A DNA stretch of 64,000 bases from an uncultured Oscillibacter sp. (GTDB lineage Bacteria > Bacillota > Clostridia > Oscillospirales > Oscillospiraceae): positions 1-64,000 of the forward strand of contig CAJUMX010000005.1 of the NCBI GenBank assembly GCA_910587705.1, read 5' to 3'. Each line of letters opens with the position of its first letter. Position 1 is the first letter of the stretch. The position numbers and the translations under genes were made by a program. Of this stretch, positions 6,503-16,300 are shown one piece after another. A model generated the notes under the pieces. It ran no database searches. It was given only the letters and a program-made list of their open reading frames with translations, and was not told the origin of the DNA.

Positions 6503-7923
6503 TGGGCGGTTTTTTTGGCGCGATTTCCAAACGGGACGTGGTGCTGGACGTGTTCTTCGGCACGGATTACCACTCCCACCTGGGCACCCGCCGGGGCGGC
6601 ATGGCCGCCTATGACAGGGAGCAGGGCTTTCACCGGCAAATCCACAACATTGAAAACACCCCCTTCCGCACCAAGTTTGAGAAGGACCTCAGCTCTTTCC
6701 ACGGGCAGGCGGGCATCGGCTGCATCAGCGACACGGACCCCCAGCCCCTGCTGATGCGCTCCCACCTGGGGCTGTACGCCATCTCCACCGTGGGCATCAT
6801 CCAAAACGCCGAGGAGCTGGTGGAGCGCTACTTCTCCGACCACGGCCACCAGTTCATGGCCATGAGCTCCGGCAAGGTCAACGCCACGGAGCTGGTGGCC
6901 TCCCTCATCAACCAGAAGGACGACCTGGTTTCCGGCATCCGCTACGCTCAGGAGCAGATCGAGGGCTCCATGACCATCCTCATCCTCACCACAGACGGCA
7001 TCTACGCCGCCCGGGACCGCCTGGGCCGCCTGCCGGTGCTGATCGGCCAGAATGAGGAGGGCTGCTGCGTCTCCTTCGAGTCCTTCGCCTATCACAAGCT
7101 GGGCTATCAGGACGCCTACGAGCTGGGCCCCCAGGAGATCGTAAAAATTACCCCCGAGGGCTGGGAGACCCTCTCCCCCGCCGGGAAGGATATGCGCATC
7201 TGCGCCTTCCTCTGGACCTACTACGGCTATCCCAACTCCTGCTACGAGGGGATGAACGTGGAGGTCATGCGCTACCGCAACGGCGAGATCATGGCCCGGG
7301 ACGAGGTCCAGAGGGGTCAGCTCCCGAAGGTGGACTATGTGGCGGGGGTCCCGGATTCCGGCGTCCCCCACGCCATCGGCTTCGCCAACCGCAGCGGCAA
7401 GCCCTTCGCCCGACCCTTTGTGAAGTACACCCCCACCTGGCCCCGGTCCTTCATGCCCGAGAGCCAGGACGTGCGGAATCAGGTGGCCAAGATGAAGCAG
7501 ATTCCCGTCCCGGAGCTCATCAAGGGCAAGAAGCTCCTCTTCGTAGACGACTCCATCGTCCGGGGCACCCAGCTCCGGGAGACGGTGGAATTCCTCTACG
7601 AGTCCGGTGCGGAGGAGGTTCACATGCGCTCCGCCTGTCCCCCCATCATGTACGGCTGCAAGTACCTGAACTTCTCCCGGAGCAACTCCGACATGGAGCT
7701 TCTCAGCCGAAAGACCGTCCAGGCCCTGGAGGGGGACGAGGGCCAGGAGCACCTGGCGGAGTACGCCGACGCCTCCACGGAGCGGGGGCAGTGCATGCTC
7801 CAAACCATCTGCAAGGAAATGGGCTTCGACTCCCTGGGCTATCAATCTCTGGACGGCCTTCTGGAGGCCATCGGCATCGACAAGGACAAAATCTGTACTT
7901 ATTGCTGGACAGGGAAGGAATGA
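6502..7923 (+). CDS. purF: PurF-like amidophosphoribosyltransferase lacking the N-terminal catalytic Cys
   Basis: 473 aa. Family enzymes make phosphoribosylamine from PRPP and glutamine. The glutaminase fold is present (GTDYHSHLGTRRGGMAAYD; DGIYAARDRLGRLPVLIG), and the PRPP site is intact (LLFVDDSIVRGTQLRE). The C-terminal CTYCW plus upstream cysteines (SACPPIMYGCKYL) resemble the iron-sulfur ligands of Bacillus-type PurF. The mature N-terminus should begin with Cys (CGVFG), but here it is MGGFFG, so the Ntn nucleophile is replaced by Gly. No Cys lies just upstream in frame. It may use free ammonia, a partner glutaminase, or have another role. It overlaps purC by one base and is the only PurF homologue in the window. 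Confidence 0.85.
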   Translation: MGGFFGAISKRDVVLDVFFGTDYHSHLGTRRGGMAAYDREQGFHRQIHNIENTPFRTKFEKDLSSFHGQAGIGCISDTDPQPLLMRSHLGLYAISTVGIIQNAEELVERYFSDHGHQFMAMSSGKVNATELVASLINQKDDLVSGIRYAQEQIEGSMTILILTTDGIYAARDRLGRLPVLIGQNEEGCCVSFESFAYHKLGYQDAYELGPQEIVKITPEGWETLSPAGKDMRICAFLWTYYGYPNSCYEGMNVEVMRYRNGEIMARDEVQRGQLPKVDYVAGVPDSGVPHAIGFANRSGKPFARPFVKYTPTWPRSFMPESQDVRNQVAKMKQIPVPELIKGKKLLFVDDSIVRGTQLRETVEFLYESGAEEVHMRSACPPIMYGCKYLNFSRSNSDMELLSRKTVQALEGDEGQEHLAEYADASTERGQCMLQTICKEMGFDSLGYQSLDGLLEAIGIDKDKICTYCWTGKE

Positions 7924-7938
7924 CAATCCGCGAAGGAA

Positions 7939-8003
7939 GCCGCCCCCGGCGGCCCCTTCTCCGCAGACCCTTTCTTCCCCATAAACGGGCCGCCGGAGGC
8001 GGC
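7939..8003 (+). promoter_or_regulatory. Long intercistronic hairpin between purF-like gene and purM
   Basis: A 17-base arm (7939-7955) pairs with 7987-8003 with a single mismatch, closing a 31-base C/T-rich loop. It ends about nine bases before the purM ribosome site and has no T-tract after it. It may stabilise or partition the mRNA, or block upstream degradation. Confidence 0.45.
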
Positions 8004-8026
8004 GGCTCATACAAGGAGGTTCAACC

Positions 8027-9094
8027 ATGGAAAACTCCCATTCCGCTGCCTACGCCGCCGCCGGGGTGGACATTACCGCCGGATACGAGGGCGTGCGGCT
8101 GATGAAGCCCTTTGTGGAGCGCACCAAAATCCCGGGGGTCGTCTCCGGCATCGGCGGCTTCGGCGGCCTCTTCGCGCCAAACCTCTCCGGCATGGAGGAG
8201 CCCGTCCTGGTCTCCGGCACCGACGGCGTGGGCACCAAGCTCCGCCTGGCCCAGCTGCTGGACAAACACGATACCATCGGAATCGACTGCGTAGCCATGT
8301 GCGTCAACGACATCATCTGCTGCGGGGCCCGGCCCCTCTTCTTCCTGGACTATATCGCCATCGGCAAAAACGAGGCGAAGAAGGTGGCCTCCATCGTCTC
8401 CGGCGTGGCGGAGGGCTGCGTCCAGTCCGGCTGCGCCCTGATTGGCGGCGAGACCGCCGAGCATCCCGGCGTCATGGCCCCCGACGACTATGACATCGCG
8501 GGCTTCGCCGTGGGTGTGGTGGACAAGCCCAAAATCATCGACAGTAGCCGGGTCCGGGAGGGGGACGCCCTCATCGGCCTGACCTCCTCCGGCGTCCACT
8601 CCAACGGCTTCTCCCTGGTGCGGAAGGTCTTTGACATCGAGCATGCCGATCTCACCACCCCCATGGAGGAGCTGGACGGCAAATCCTTGGGCGAGGCCCT
8701 GCTGGCTCCCACGAAGCTTTACGTCAAGCCGGTCCTGGCCCTGCTGGAGGGGGGAATTGACCTCCACGGAGCCAGCCACATCACCGGCGGTGGCTTCTTC
8801 GAAAACGTGCCCCGAATGCTGCCCCAGGGCTTTGAGGCCCATTTCTACGCCGCCGCGCTGCCCCGGCTTTCCATCTTCGAGCTCATCGCCAAACGGGGGA
8901 ACGTCTCCGAGCACGACATGTACAACACCTTCAACATGGGCCTCGGCATGGTGCTGGCGGTTCCCGCAGAGGAGGCAGACCGGGCCCTGGAGCTCCTGCA
9001 CGCCGCCGGGGAACCGGACGCGGCCGTCGTGGGCAGCGTCCACCCGGGCAATGGGGGCGTCCTCTTTTGCGAGGTCTGTCCTCCCATCCTATGA
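8027..9094 (+). CDS. purM: AIR synthase PurM
   Basis: 355 aa. Converts FGAM to AIR with ATP. Motifs are YAAAGVDITAGYEGV (N-terminal nucleotide region), SGTDGVGTKLRLA, MCVNDIICCGARPLFFLDYIA, IGGETAEHPGVM, LTSSGVHSNGFSL and HITGGGFFENVPRML. The start follows AAGGAGG by seven bases. Its end overlaps purN by four bases (ATGA). Confidence 0.96.
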   Translation: MENSHSAAYAAAGVDITAGYEGVRLMKPFVERTKIPGVVSGIGGFGGLFAPNLSGMEEPVLVSGTDGVGTKLRLAQLLDKHDTIGIDCVAMCVNDIICCGARPLFFLDYIAIGKNEAKKVASIVSGVAEGCVQSGCALIGGETAEHPGVMAPDDYDIAGFAVGVVDKPKIIDSSRVREGDALIGLTSSGVHSNGFSLVRKVFDIEHADLTTPMEELDGKSLGEALLAPTKLYVKPVLALLEGGIDLHGASHITGGGFFENVPRMLPQGFEAHFYAAALPRLSIFELIAKRGNVSEHDMYNTFNMGLGMVLAVPAEEADRALELLHAAGEPDAAVVGSVHPGNGGVLFCEVCPPIL

Positions 9095-9711
9095 GCCGGG
9101 CACGCATCGCCGTCCTGGTCTCCGGCGGCGGAACCAATCTGGAGGCCCTGCTAAACGCCCAGGATGCGGGAAACATCCCCCACGGGGAAATCGTGGTGGT
9201 CCTTGCAAGCAACCCCGGGGCCTACGCTCTGGAACGGGCAAAAAACCACGGCATACCGGGCTTCGCCGTCCCACGAAAAGGATGCGCTCAGGAGGAATTC
9301 GAAGCCGGCCTGACGGAAAAACTGACCGCGTACCGGACGGACATGATCATTCTGGCGGGCTTCCTCTCCATTCTGTCCGAGGACTTTGTGAAGCGCTGGC
9401 CGGACCGTATCTTGAACGTCCACCCCTCCCTCATCCCCGCCTTCTGCGGCAAGGGCTATTACGGTCTCAAGGTCCATGAGGAGGCCCTCCGCCGGGGGGT
9501 GAAGGTCACCGGGGCCACGGTGCACTATGTCAACGAAATTCCCGACGGAGGGGAGATTCTCCTCCAAAGAGCGGTGGAGGTCCTTCCCGGCGACACGCCG
9601 GAGGTCCTCCAGCGCCGGGTAATGGAACAGGCGGAATGGGTTCTGCTGCCCCAGGCGGCGGAGCTAACCGCCCAAAGGCTGACCCAAGGAAAGAAAGGAT
9701 GCGCTTTATGA
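9091..9711 (+). CDS. purN: Phosphoribosylglycinamide formyltransferase PurN
   Basis: 206 aa. Transfers formyl from 10-formyl-THF to GAR. Motifs are VLVSGGGTNLEALL (phosphate loop), ILAGFLSIL, and the catalytic stretch NVHPSLIPAFCGKGYYG with the Asn/His pair. HYVNEIPDGGEIL supplies the catalytic region. The ATG at 9091 overlaps the purM stop, so earlier in-frame starts are not needed. Confidence 0.95.
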   Translation: MSRARIAVLVSGGGTNLEALLNAQDAGNIPHGEIVVVLASNPGAYALERAKNHGIPGFAVPRKGCAQEEFEAGLTEKLTAYRTDMIILAGFLSILSEDFVKRWPDRILNVHPSLIPAFCGKGYYGLKVHEEALRRGVKVTGATVHYVNEIPDGGEILLQRAVEVLPGDTPEVLQRRVMEQAEWVLLPQAAELTAQRLTQGKKGCAL

Positions 9712-10823
9712 TCGACCACTCTCAACTTCATGACTTCCATCCCCAGGCCTCCGGCCTGGACCGGGATGTCCAGTCCCTGCTGCACCGCTCCCGCCGGGAG
9801 CGGCGGCCGTGCCAGCGGGATGCCTTCCTCGCCCTGCTGGCGGGAGTCCCCGCCCTGCGAAAAACGCCCGGTCTCCCGGAGCTCAAGGGGGCGGACTACT
9901 TCACCACCCTGCCCCTCTGCGCCACGGAGGCGGACGCCGCCGCCTGCCGGGCCCATCTGAAAACCGTTTTCGGCATCAAGGACAAGGAGGGCCTTCTGGA
10001 CTTCTGCGACCGGCAGTTCCACTGCCAGGACCACTATCTGGATTTCGAGGCCGTTTGGGAGGGTCGCCCCCTCTTTGACCTCGCCTCCCTGAACCCTGAC
10101 GCCGCCGGATTCTTCATCCAGGCCCGGGACTTCTCCGCCCAGTTCTATCCCCTGGTGGGGCACCTGGGCTATCTGGCCTGGGACATCAGCGAGCGGACGG
10201 GCCACCTCCGGGCGGGGCTGGCCTGCGGCCTGCTGACCCGGGAGGAGTTTGACCAGCTGGCGGAGGAGCAAATCATCCAGGCCCAGGCCTTCGGCAGCTG
10301 GGAGGAGTATGCCGCCAGCCTGGTCTGCGGCGCGCTGTATTGGGACTTCCGCCAGGGGACCTCCCTGCCGGACCTCCGGAAGGCCCAGCAGCTATGGATG
10401 GACCTGGTGCGAACCCTGCTGGCCAACGACGCCGCCTGGGACAGCGGCTTCTGGTACACCCCTAAGCGGGAGAAGGACTACCGCCTCTGGCCCTCGGAGA
10501 TGAAGATGTATCTCCCGGACTGGGAGGGGCCCAACGGCTGCTTCCTGACGGACCGCATCGCCGTGGACGGCTGCAAAATCGGCTGGTGCTACCGGGAGGA
10601 GCCGGAGACCACCTACCCCGACAGCGGCTGGCGCTTCTTCTCCGGCGACGAAAGCGAGGAATATATTGCGGATATCGGCCACACCGGGGTTTACGACCTA
10701 AACACCGCCTGCAACCTGGACCCGGAAATCGTCCTCCTGCTGACCGCTCCTTACCGGAGCGCCTTCGTCCGGGGGGAGGACGGGACATTCCGCCCGGAGC
10801 CCTTCGAGCTGACGGAGGACTGA
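9708..10823 (+). CDS. DUF1266/DUF2185 protein inserted in the purine operon
   Basis: 371 aa from ATG 9708, which overlaps the purN stop; ATG 9699 is an equally possible start. The middle (about residues 150-255) resembles DUF1266 (HLGYLAWDISERTGHLR; SWEEYAASLVCGALYWDF). The C-terminal 85 residues resemble DUF2185 (GCFLTDRIAVDGCKIGWCYREEP; DSGWRFFSGDESEEYI; GVYDLNTACNLDPEIVLLL), a fold I associate with the Imm33 immunity family. There is no signal peptide or membrane segment and no known enzyme motif. It lies between purN and the transformylase gene, 32 bases from the latter, so it is surely co-transcribed. Its role is unknown, and it could be a passenger or an unrecognised purine-linked function. 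Confidence 0.75.
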   Translation: MIDHSQLHDFHPQASGLDRDVQSLLHRSRRERRPCQRDAFLALLAGVPALRKTPGLPELKGADYFTTLPLCATEADAAACRAHLKTVFGIKDKEGLLDFCDRQFHCQDHYLDFEAVWEGRPLFDLASLNPDAAGFFIQARDFSAQFYPLVGHLGYLAWDISERTGHLRAGLACGLLTREEFDQLAEEQIIQAQAFGSWEEYAASLVCGALYWDFRQGTSLPDLRKAQQLWMDLVRTLLANDAAWDSGFWYTPKREKDYRLWPSEMKMYLPDWEGPNGCFLTDRIAVDGCKIGWCYREEPETTYPDSGWRFFSGDESEEYIADIGHTGVYDLNTACNLDPEIVLLLTAPYRSAFVRGEDGTFRPEPFELTED

Positions 10824-10855
10824 CCTATCAATACACATACAAAGGAGCGCGGACC

Positions 10856-12034
10856 ATGAACGAGCTGGAACTGAAATACGGCTGCAACCCCAACCAGAAG
10901 CCCTCCCGCATCTTCATGAAGGACGGCGGGGACCTTCCCCTGACCGTTTTAAACGGCAAGCCCGGCTATATCAACTTCCTGGACGCCCTGAACTCCTGGC
11001 AGCTGGCCCGGGAGCTGAAGGAGGCCACCGGCCTCCCCGCCGCCGCCAGCTTCAAACACGTCTCCCCCGCCGGGGCCGCCGTGGGCCTGCCCCTCAGCGA
11101 GACGGACCGAAAGCTCTACTTTGTGGAGCCCGGCGCAGAGCTCTCCCCCATCGCCTGCGCCTACATCCGGGCCCGGGGGGCGGACCGTCTCTGCTCCTAC
11201 GGTGACTGGGCAGCCCTCTCCGACGTGTGCGACGCCGCCACGGCCAGCTATCTCAAGGCAGAGGTCTCCGACGGCGTGATCGCCCCCGGCTATACGGAGG
11301 AGGCCCTGGAGATTTTGAAAACCAAGAAGAAGGGCGGCTACAACGTGGTCCAAATCGATCCGGCCTATCAGCCCGCCCCCCAGGAGTACAAGGATGTTTT
11401 TGGCGTCACCTTCCAGCAGGGCCGGAACGAGTACAAGATTGACGAAAGCCTTCTGACCAACCTCGTGACGAAAAACTGCACCCTCCCCGCCCCGGCAAAG
11501 ATTGACATGATTGTGGCCCTCATCACCCTGAAATACACCCAGTCCAACTCCGTCTGCTACGTGAAGGATGGCCAGGCCATCGGCGTGGGCGCGGGCCAGC
11601 AGAGCCGCATCCACTGCACCCGCCTGGCGGGCACCAAGGCGGACAACTGGTGGCTCCGCCAGCACCCGGCGGTCCTGGCCCTGCCCTTTGTGGAACACAT
11701 CCGCCGCCCGGACCGGGACAACGCCATTGACGTGTACCTCTCCGACGAGTGGGAGGACCTTCTGGCGGAGGGCGCATGGCAGGCCGTCTTTACCGAGCGG
11801 CCCCAACCTCTGACGGTGGAGGAGAAAAAAGCCTGGATCACCAAACAACGCGGCGTCACCTGCGGCTCCGATGCCTTCTTCCCCTTCGGGGACAACGTGG
11901 AGCGGGCCCGGAAGAGCGGCGTGGAGTACATTGTCCAGCCCGGCGGAAGCATCCGGGACGACCACGTAATCGAAACCGCCGACAAATACGGCATGGCCAT
12001 GTGCTTCACCGGCATGAGACTGTTCCATCATTAA
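10856..12034 (+). CDS. purH: Stand-alone AICAR transformylase (PurH C-terminal domain only)
   Basis: 392 aa against about 510 or more for bifunctional PurH. It starts directly with the transformylase region (LKYGCNPNQKPSRIF) and has the catalytic Lys67-His68 pair in ASFKHVSPAGAA. It continues with LKYTQSNSVCYVKDGQAIGVGAGQQSRI, GSDAFFPFGDNVERA and VEYIVQPGGSIRDD. There is no IMP cyclohydrolase domain (MGS-like fold) at either end or anywhere else in the window, so ring closure to IMP must be done by a separate protein. The ATG at 10856 follows AAAGGAG. Confidence 0.9.
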   Translation: MNELELKYGCNPNQKPSRIFMKDGGDLPLTVLNGKPGYINFLDALNSWQLARELKEATGLPAAASFKHVSPAGAAVGLPLSETDRKLYFVEPGAELSPIACAYIRARGADRLCSYGDWAALSDVCDAATASYLKAEVSDGVIAPGYTEEALEILKTKKKGGYNVVQIDPAYQPAPQEYKDVFGVTFQQGRNEYKIDESLLTNLVTKNCTLPAPAKIDMIVALITLKYTQSNSVCYVKDGQAIGVGAGQQSRIHCTRLAGTKADNWWLRQHPAVLALPFVEHIRRPDRDNAIDVYLSDEWEDLLAEGAWQAVFTERPQPLTVEEKKAWITKQRGVTCGSDAFFPFGDNVERARKSGVEYIVQPGGSIRDDHVIETADKYGMAMCFTGMRLFHH

Positions 12035-12045
12035 GGAGGGCTTCC

Positions 12046-13323
12046 ATGAATCTGCTTGTCGTCGGCGGCGGCGGCCGCGAACACGCCATCATCCAGAAAT
12101 TGAAGGAAAATCCCACAGTTGAGACCATCTACGCCCTCCCCGGAAACGGCGGCATTGCCCAGGACGCCGTGTGTGTTCCCTCCATTGGAGCCAAGGATAT
12201 AGAATCCATCGTGGACTTTGCCAAATCCCACGCCATTGACTTCGCTGTGGTGGCCCCGGACGACCCCCTGGCCCTGGGCTGCGTGGACCGGCTTCACGAG
12301 GCCGGTATCCCCTGCTTCGGTCCCGAGGCCAAGGCCGCCCGCATCGAGGCCAGCAAGGTCTTTTCCAAAAACCTGATGAAAAAATACGGCATTCCCACCG
12401 CCCGGTATGAGGTTTTTAACGACCCCGCCAGAGCCCTGGCCTACTTAAAAAACGCCTCCTTCCCCATTGTGGTCAAGGCCGACGGCCTGGCCCTGGGCAA
12501 AGGCGTGCTGATTCCCCAGAATCTCCAAGAGGCGGAGGCCGCCGTGAAGTCCATCATGGAGGACAAGACCTTTGGCGACTCCGGCAACGAAATCGTCATT
12601 GAGGAATTCCTGACAGGCCCGGAGGTCAGCGTCCTGGCCTTCACCGACGGAACCGCCATCGTCCCCATGGTCTCCTCCATGGACCACAAGCGGGCCGGAG
12701 ATGGTGACACCGGCCCTAACACCGGCGGCATGGGCACCGTGGCCCCCAACCCCTGCTACACGCCGGAGGCGGCGGCGGAGTGCATGGAGCGCATTTTCCT
12801 CCCCACCCTGGCCGCCATGCGGGCGGAGGGCTGTTCCTTCAAGGGTTGCCTGTACTTCGGCCTCATGCTCACCTCCGACGGGCCCAAGGTCATCGAGTAC
12901 AACTGCCGCTTCGGCGACCCGGAGACCCAGGTGGTCCTGCCCCTGCTGAAAACGGACCTGCTGACCATCATGCAGGCCGTGGAGAATGAGACCCTGGGAG
13001 ACCTCCCTGTGGAGTGGCACGACGGCTCCGCCGCCTGTGTCATTCTGGCCTCCGGAGGCTACCCTGGCAGCTATGAGAAGGGGAAAGAGCTCTCCATCCC
13101 AGAGGACCTTCCCGGGCATGTCACCGTCTACCACGCCGGGGACAAGGCGTTGGACGGGAAGCTGGTGACCAGCGGCGGACGGGTCCTGGGCGTCACCGCC
13201 ACGGGGGACACCCTGGAGGCCGCCTTAAAGGACGCCTACGCCGCTACGGAGCGCATCCACTTCGAGGGCAAATATCTCCGGCACGACATTGGACAGCGGG
13301 CCCTCCGGGCCCTGGAGGGATAA
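12046..13323 (+). CDS. purD: Phosphoribosylamine-glycine ligase PurD
   Basis: 425 aa. ATP-grasp enzyme making GAR. Motifs are LLVVGGGGREHAI at the N-terminus, FPIVVKADGLALGKGV (ATP loop), IEEFLTGPEVSVLAF, TGPNTGGMGTVAPNP and the metal site VIEYNCRFGDPETQVVLPLL. It starts 12 bases after the transformylase stop with AAGGAGGG before the ATG. One base separates it from purL. Confidence 0.96.
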   Translation: MNLLVVGGGGREHAIIQKLKENPTVETIYALPGNGGIAQDAVCVPSIGAKDIESIVDFAKSHAIDFAVVAPDDPLALGCVDRLHEAGIPCFGPEAKAARIEASKVFSKNLMKKYGIPTARYEVFNDPARALAYLKNASFPIVVKADGLALGKGVLIPQNLQEAEAAVKSIMEDKTFGDSGNEIVIEEFLTGPEVSVLAFTDGTAIVPMVSSMDHKRAGDGDTGPNTGGMGTVAPNPCYTPEAAAECMERIFLPTLAAMRAEGCSFKGCLYFGLMLTSDGPKVIEYNCRFGDPETQVVLPLLKTDLLTIMQAVENETLGDLPVEWHDGSAACVILASGGYPGSYEKGKELSIPEDLPGHVTVYHAGDKALDGKLVTSGGRVLGVTATGDTLEAALKDAYAATERIHFEGKYLRHDIGQRALRALEG

Positions 13324-13324
13324 T

Positions 13325-16300
13325 ATGGTACGTCGCATCTATGTAGAAAAACGTCCCGGTCTCAGCCCCGAGGCCAGCAGCCTGTTGGCGGACCTGCGGG
13401 ACTTCCTGGGTATTCAAGGCATCACCGGCGTCCGGATTCTCCACCGCTACGACGTGGAAAACCTGGAAAACCAAGCCTTTGAAAAGGCTCGCCGGACGGT
13501 ATTCTCCGAGCCCCAGGTGGATATTGTCTGGGACGAGGCCATCCCCGTTGCCGGAGACTGCCCCCACTGGTCCCTGGCCGTAGAGCCCCTGCCGGGGCAG
13601 TTCGACCAGCGGGCGGACTCCGCCGCCCAGTGCATCCAGCTGATGACCGGCGGCGAGCGTCCCCTGGTGCGGACCGCCACGGAGTATTGGTTCGAAAGCG
13701 CCGGAGAGGGGCCCTTCCCCTTTACAACGGAGAATGAGGAAAAAATCCGCCGCCACCTCATCAACCCGGTGGAGAGCCGGGAGGCCTCCCTGGACAAGCC
13801 CGCCACCCTGGTTCAGGAGCACCCGGTCCCGGACCAGGTGGAGACCCTGAACGGCTTCACCGCCATGGGAGAAGCAGCCCTGCAAGCCCTGCTGGAGAAG
13901 CTGGGCCTTGCCATGGACCTGGACGACCTCAAATTCCTGCAAGCCTATTTCCGGGACACGGAGAAGCGGGACCCCACCATTACGGAGGTCCGGGTGGTGG
14001 ACACCTACTGGTCCGACCACTGCCGCCACACCACCTTCTCCACCCACTTGAGCGGCGGAGAAATCGAGGACCCTGCCGTCAAGCACGCGTATTACCACTA
14101 CCTGAAGCTGCGAAGCGAGGTCTACGGCGAGAAGGCCAAGGACCGTCCCGAGACTCTGATGGACATTGCCACCATCGCGGCCAAGGCCCTGAAAAAGCGG
14201 GGCCTTCTCCCCGAGCTGGACGAGAGCGAGGAAATCAACGCCTGCTCCATCCACGTCCCCGCCGTGGTAGACGGCAAACCGCAGGACTGGCTGCTGATGT
14301 TCAAAAACGAGACCCACAACCATCCCACGGAGATCGAGCCCTTCGGCGGCGCGGCCACCTGCATTGGTGGCTGCATCCGGGACCCCCTGTCCGGCCGGGC
14401 CTATGTCCATCAGGCCATGCGCCTCACCGGCTGCGGCGACCCCCGGACGCCGCTGGCCGACACTCTTCCCGGCAAGCTCCCCCAGCGGAAGCTCTGCCAG
14501 ACGGCGGCGGCAGGCTACAGCTCCTACGGCAACCAAATCGGCCTAGCCGCCGGGCATGTTGCCGAGGTCTACCACCCAGGGTATGTTGCCAAGCATTTGG
14601 AGGTCGGCGCGGTGGTTGGCGCGGCCCCGGCGGAAAACGTCCGGCGGGAGCGGCCCGCCCCCGGGGACGTAGTGATCCTCCTGGGAGGCCGCACGGGCCG
14701 GGACGGCATCGGCGGGGCTACCGGCTCCTCCAAGAGCCACGACCAAAAATCCCTCCAAACCATGGCCAGCGAGGTCCAGAAGGGCAACGCCCCGGAGGAG
14801 CGGAAAATCCAGCGCCTCTTCCGGGACGGGAAGGTCACCCGCCTTATCAAGCGTTGCAACGACTTCGGTGCGGGCGGCGTATCCGTAGCCATCGGCGAGC
14901 TGGCGGACGGCCTCACCATTGACCTGGACGCGGTGCGGAAAAAGTACGACGGCCTGGACGGCACGGAGCTTGCCATCTCCGAAAGCCAGGAGCGCATGGC
15001 TGTGGTGGTGGCCCCCGAGGACGCGGAAACCTTCATCGCCGCCGCCAAGGCGGAGAACCTGGAGGCTTACCAGGTGGCCGTGGTAACGGCGGAACCCCGC
15101 ATGGTCATGCGCTGGCAAGGGGAAATCATTGTCAGCCTGAGCCGGGAGTTCCTGAACTCCAACGGCGCGGTGAAGCACGCCCAGGTCCATGTCCCTGTCA
15201 AAGAGCGTTTCCCTCAGAGCCAGCCCCCCTCTTACTCTCTCCGGGAAATGGCCTCCAGCCTGCAATGCGCTTCCCGCCGGGGGCTGGTGGAGCGCTTCGA
15301 CTCCACCATCGGCGCAGGCAGCGTCACCATGCCTTACGGCGGCAAAACCCAGAGGACCCCCGCTCAATCCATGACCGCCCTCCTGCCTGTCCTGCCGGGC
15401 CAGGAGACGGAGCAGGCCAGCGTCATGGCCTGGGGCTTCGACCCGGAGGCCATGAGCGCAAATCCCTACCGGGGGGCCTATGAGGCTGTGACGGTCTCTC
15501 TTGCCAAGCTGGTGGCCTCCGGCGCGGACTACAAGGCGGCTTACCTGACCTTGCAAGAGTATTTTGAGAAGCTGCGGACGGACCCGGACCGCTGGGGCAA
15601 GCCTTTTATGGCCCTCCTGGGGGCCATGGAGGCCCAGATGGACTTCGGCGCGGCGGCCATCGGCGGCAAGGACTCCATGTCCGGCTCCTTCCTGGACCTG
15701 GACGTGCCTCCCACCTTGATCTCCTTCGCCATCGCCCCCATTCGGGCAGACGAGGTGATTACCCCGGAATTCAAAAAGGCGGGGCATCCGGTGTACCTCT
15801 TTTCGGCGGATGATAACACACCGGAAGAGCAGAAAGCCGCATGGGATTTCTTCCATTCCCTTTGCCAGAACGGAAAAATAAAAGCGGCCCGGGCAATCGA
15901 AAGCAGTATGGCGGAAGCGGTCATGAACATGTCCTTTGGCAACCACATTGGGTTCTCCTCCAAGCAGGAAGAAGCCGATGGTTTCTGGGACAGCGACAGC
16001 ACCTGGCCCGGGGCAATTCTTGCGGAGTTGGCAGAGGAAATCAGTGGTCCCAATGTCACCAAAATCGGCATTACCACAGCAGAACCGGAAATCTTCCTGA
16101 GCGGCGATTCCGCCCCCATCAACGAACTGTTATCGCTGAACGAGGCGGTTTTGGCGGACGTGTACCCCACTCGGACCCCTGCGGAGGGCACTGCCCCGGT
16201 CCTGGACTGCCCCGCCTTCACCCGGCCCGTTCCCAAGATTGGCACGGCCAAGCCCAAGGTCCTTATCCCCGTTTTCCCCGGCACCAACTGCGAGTACGAC

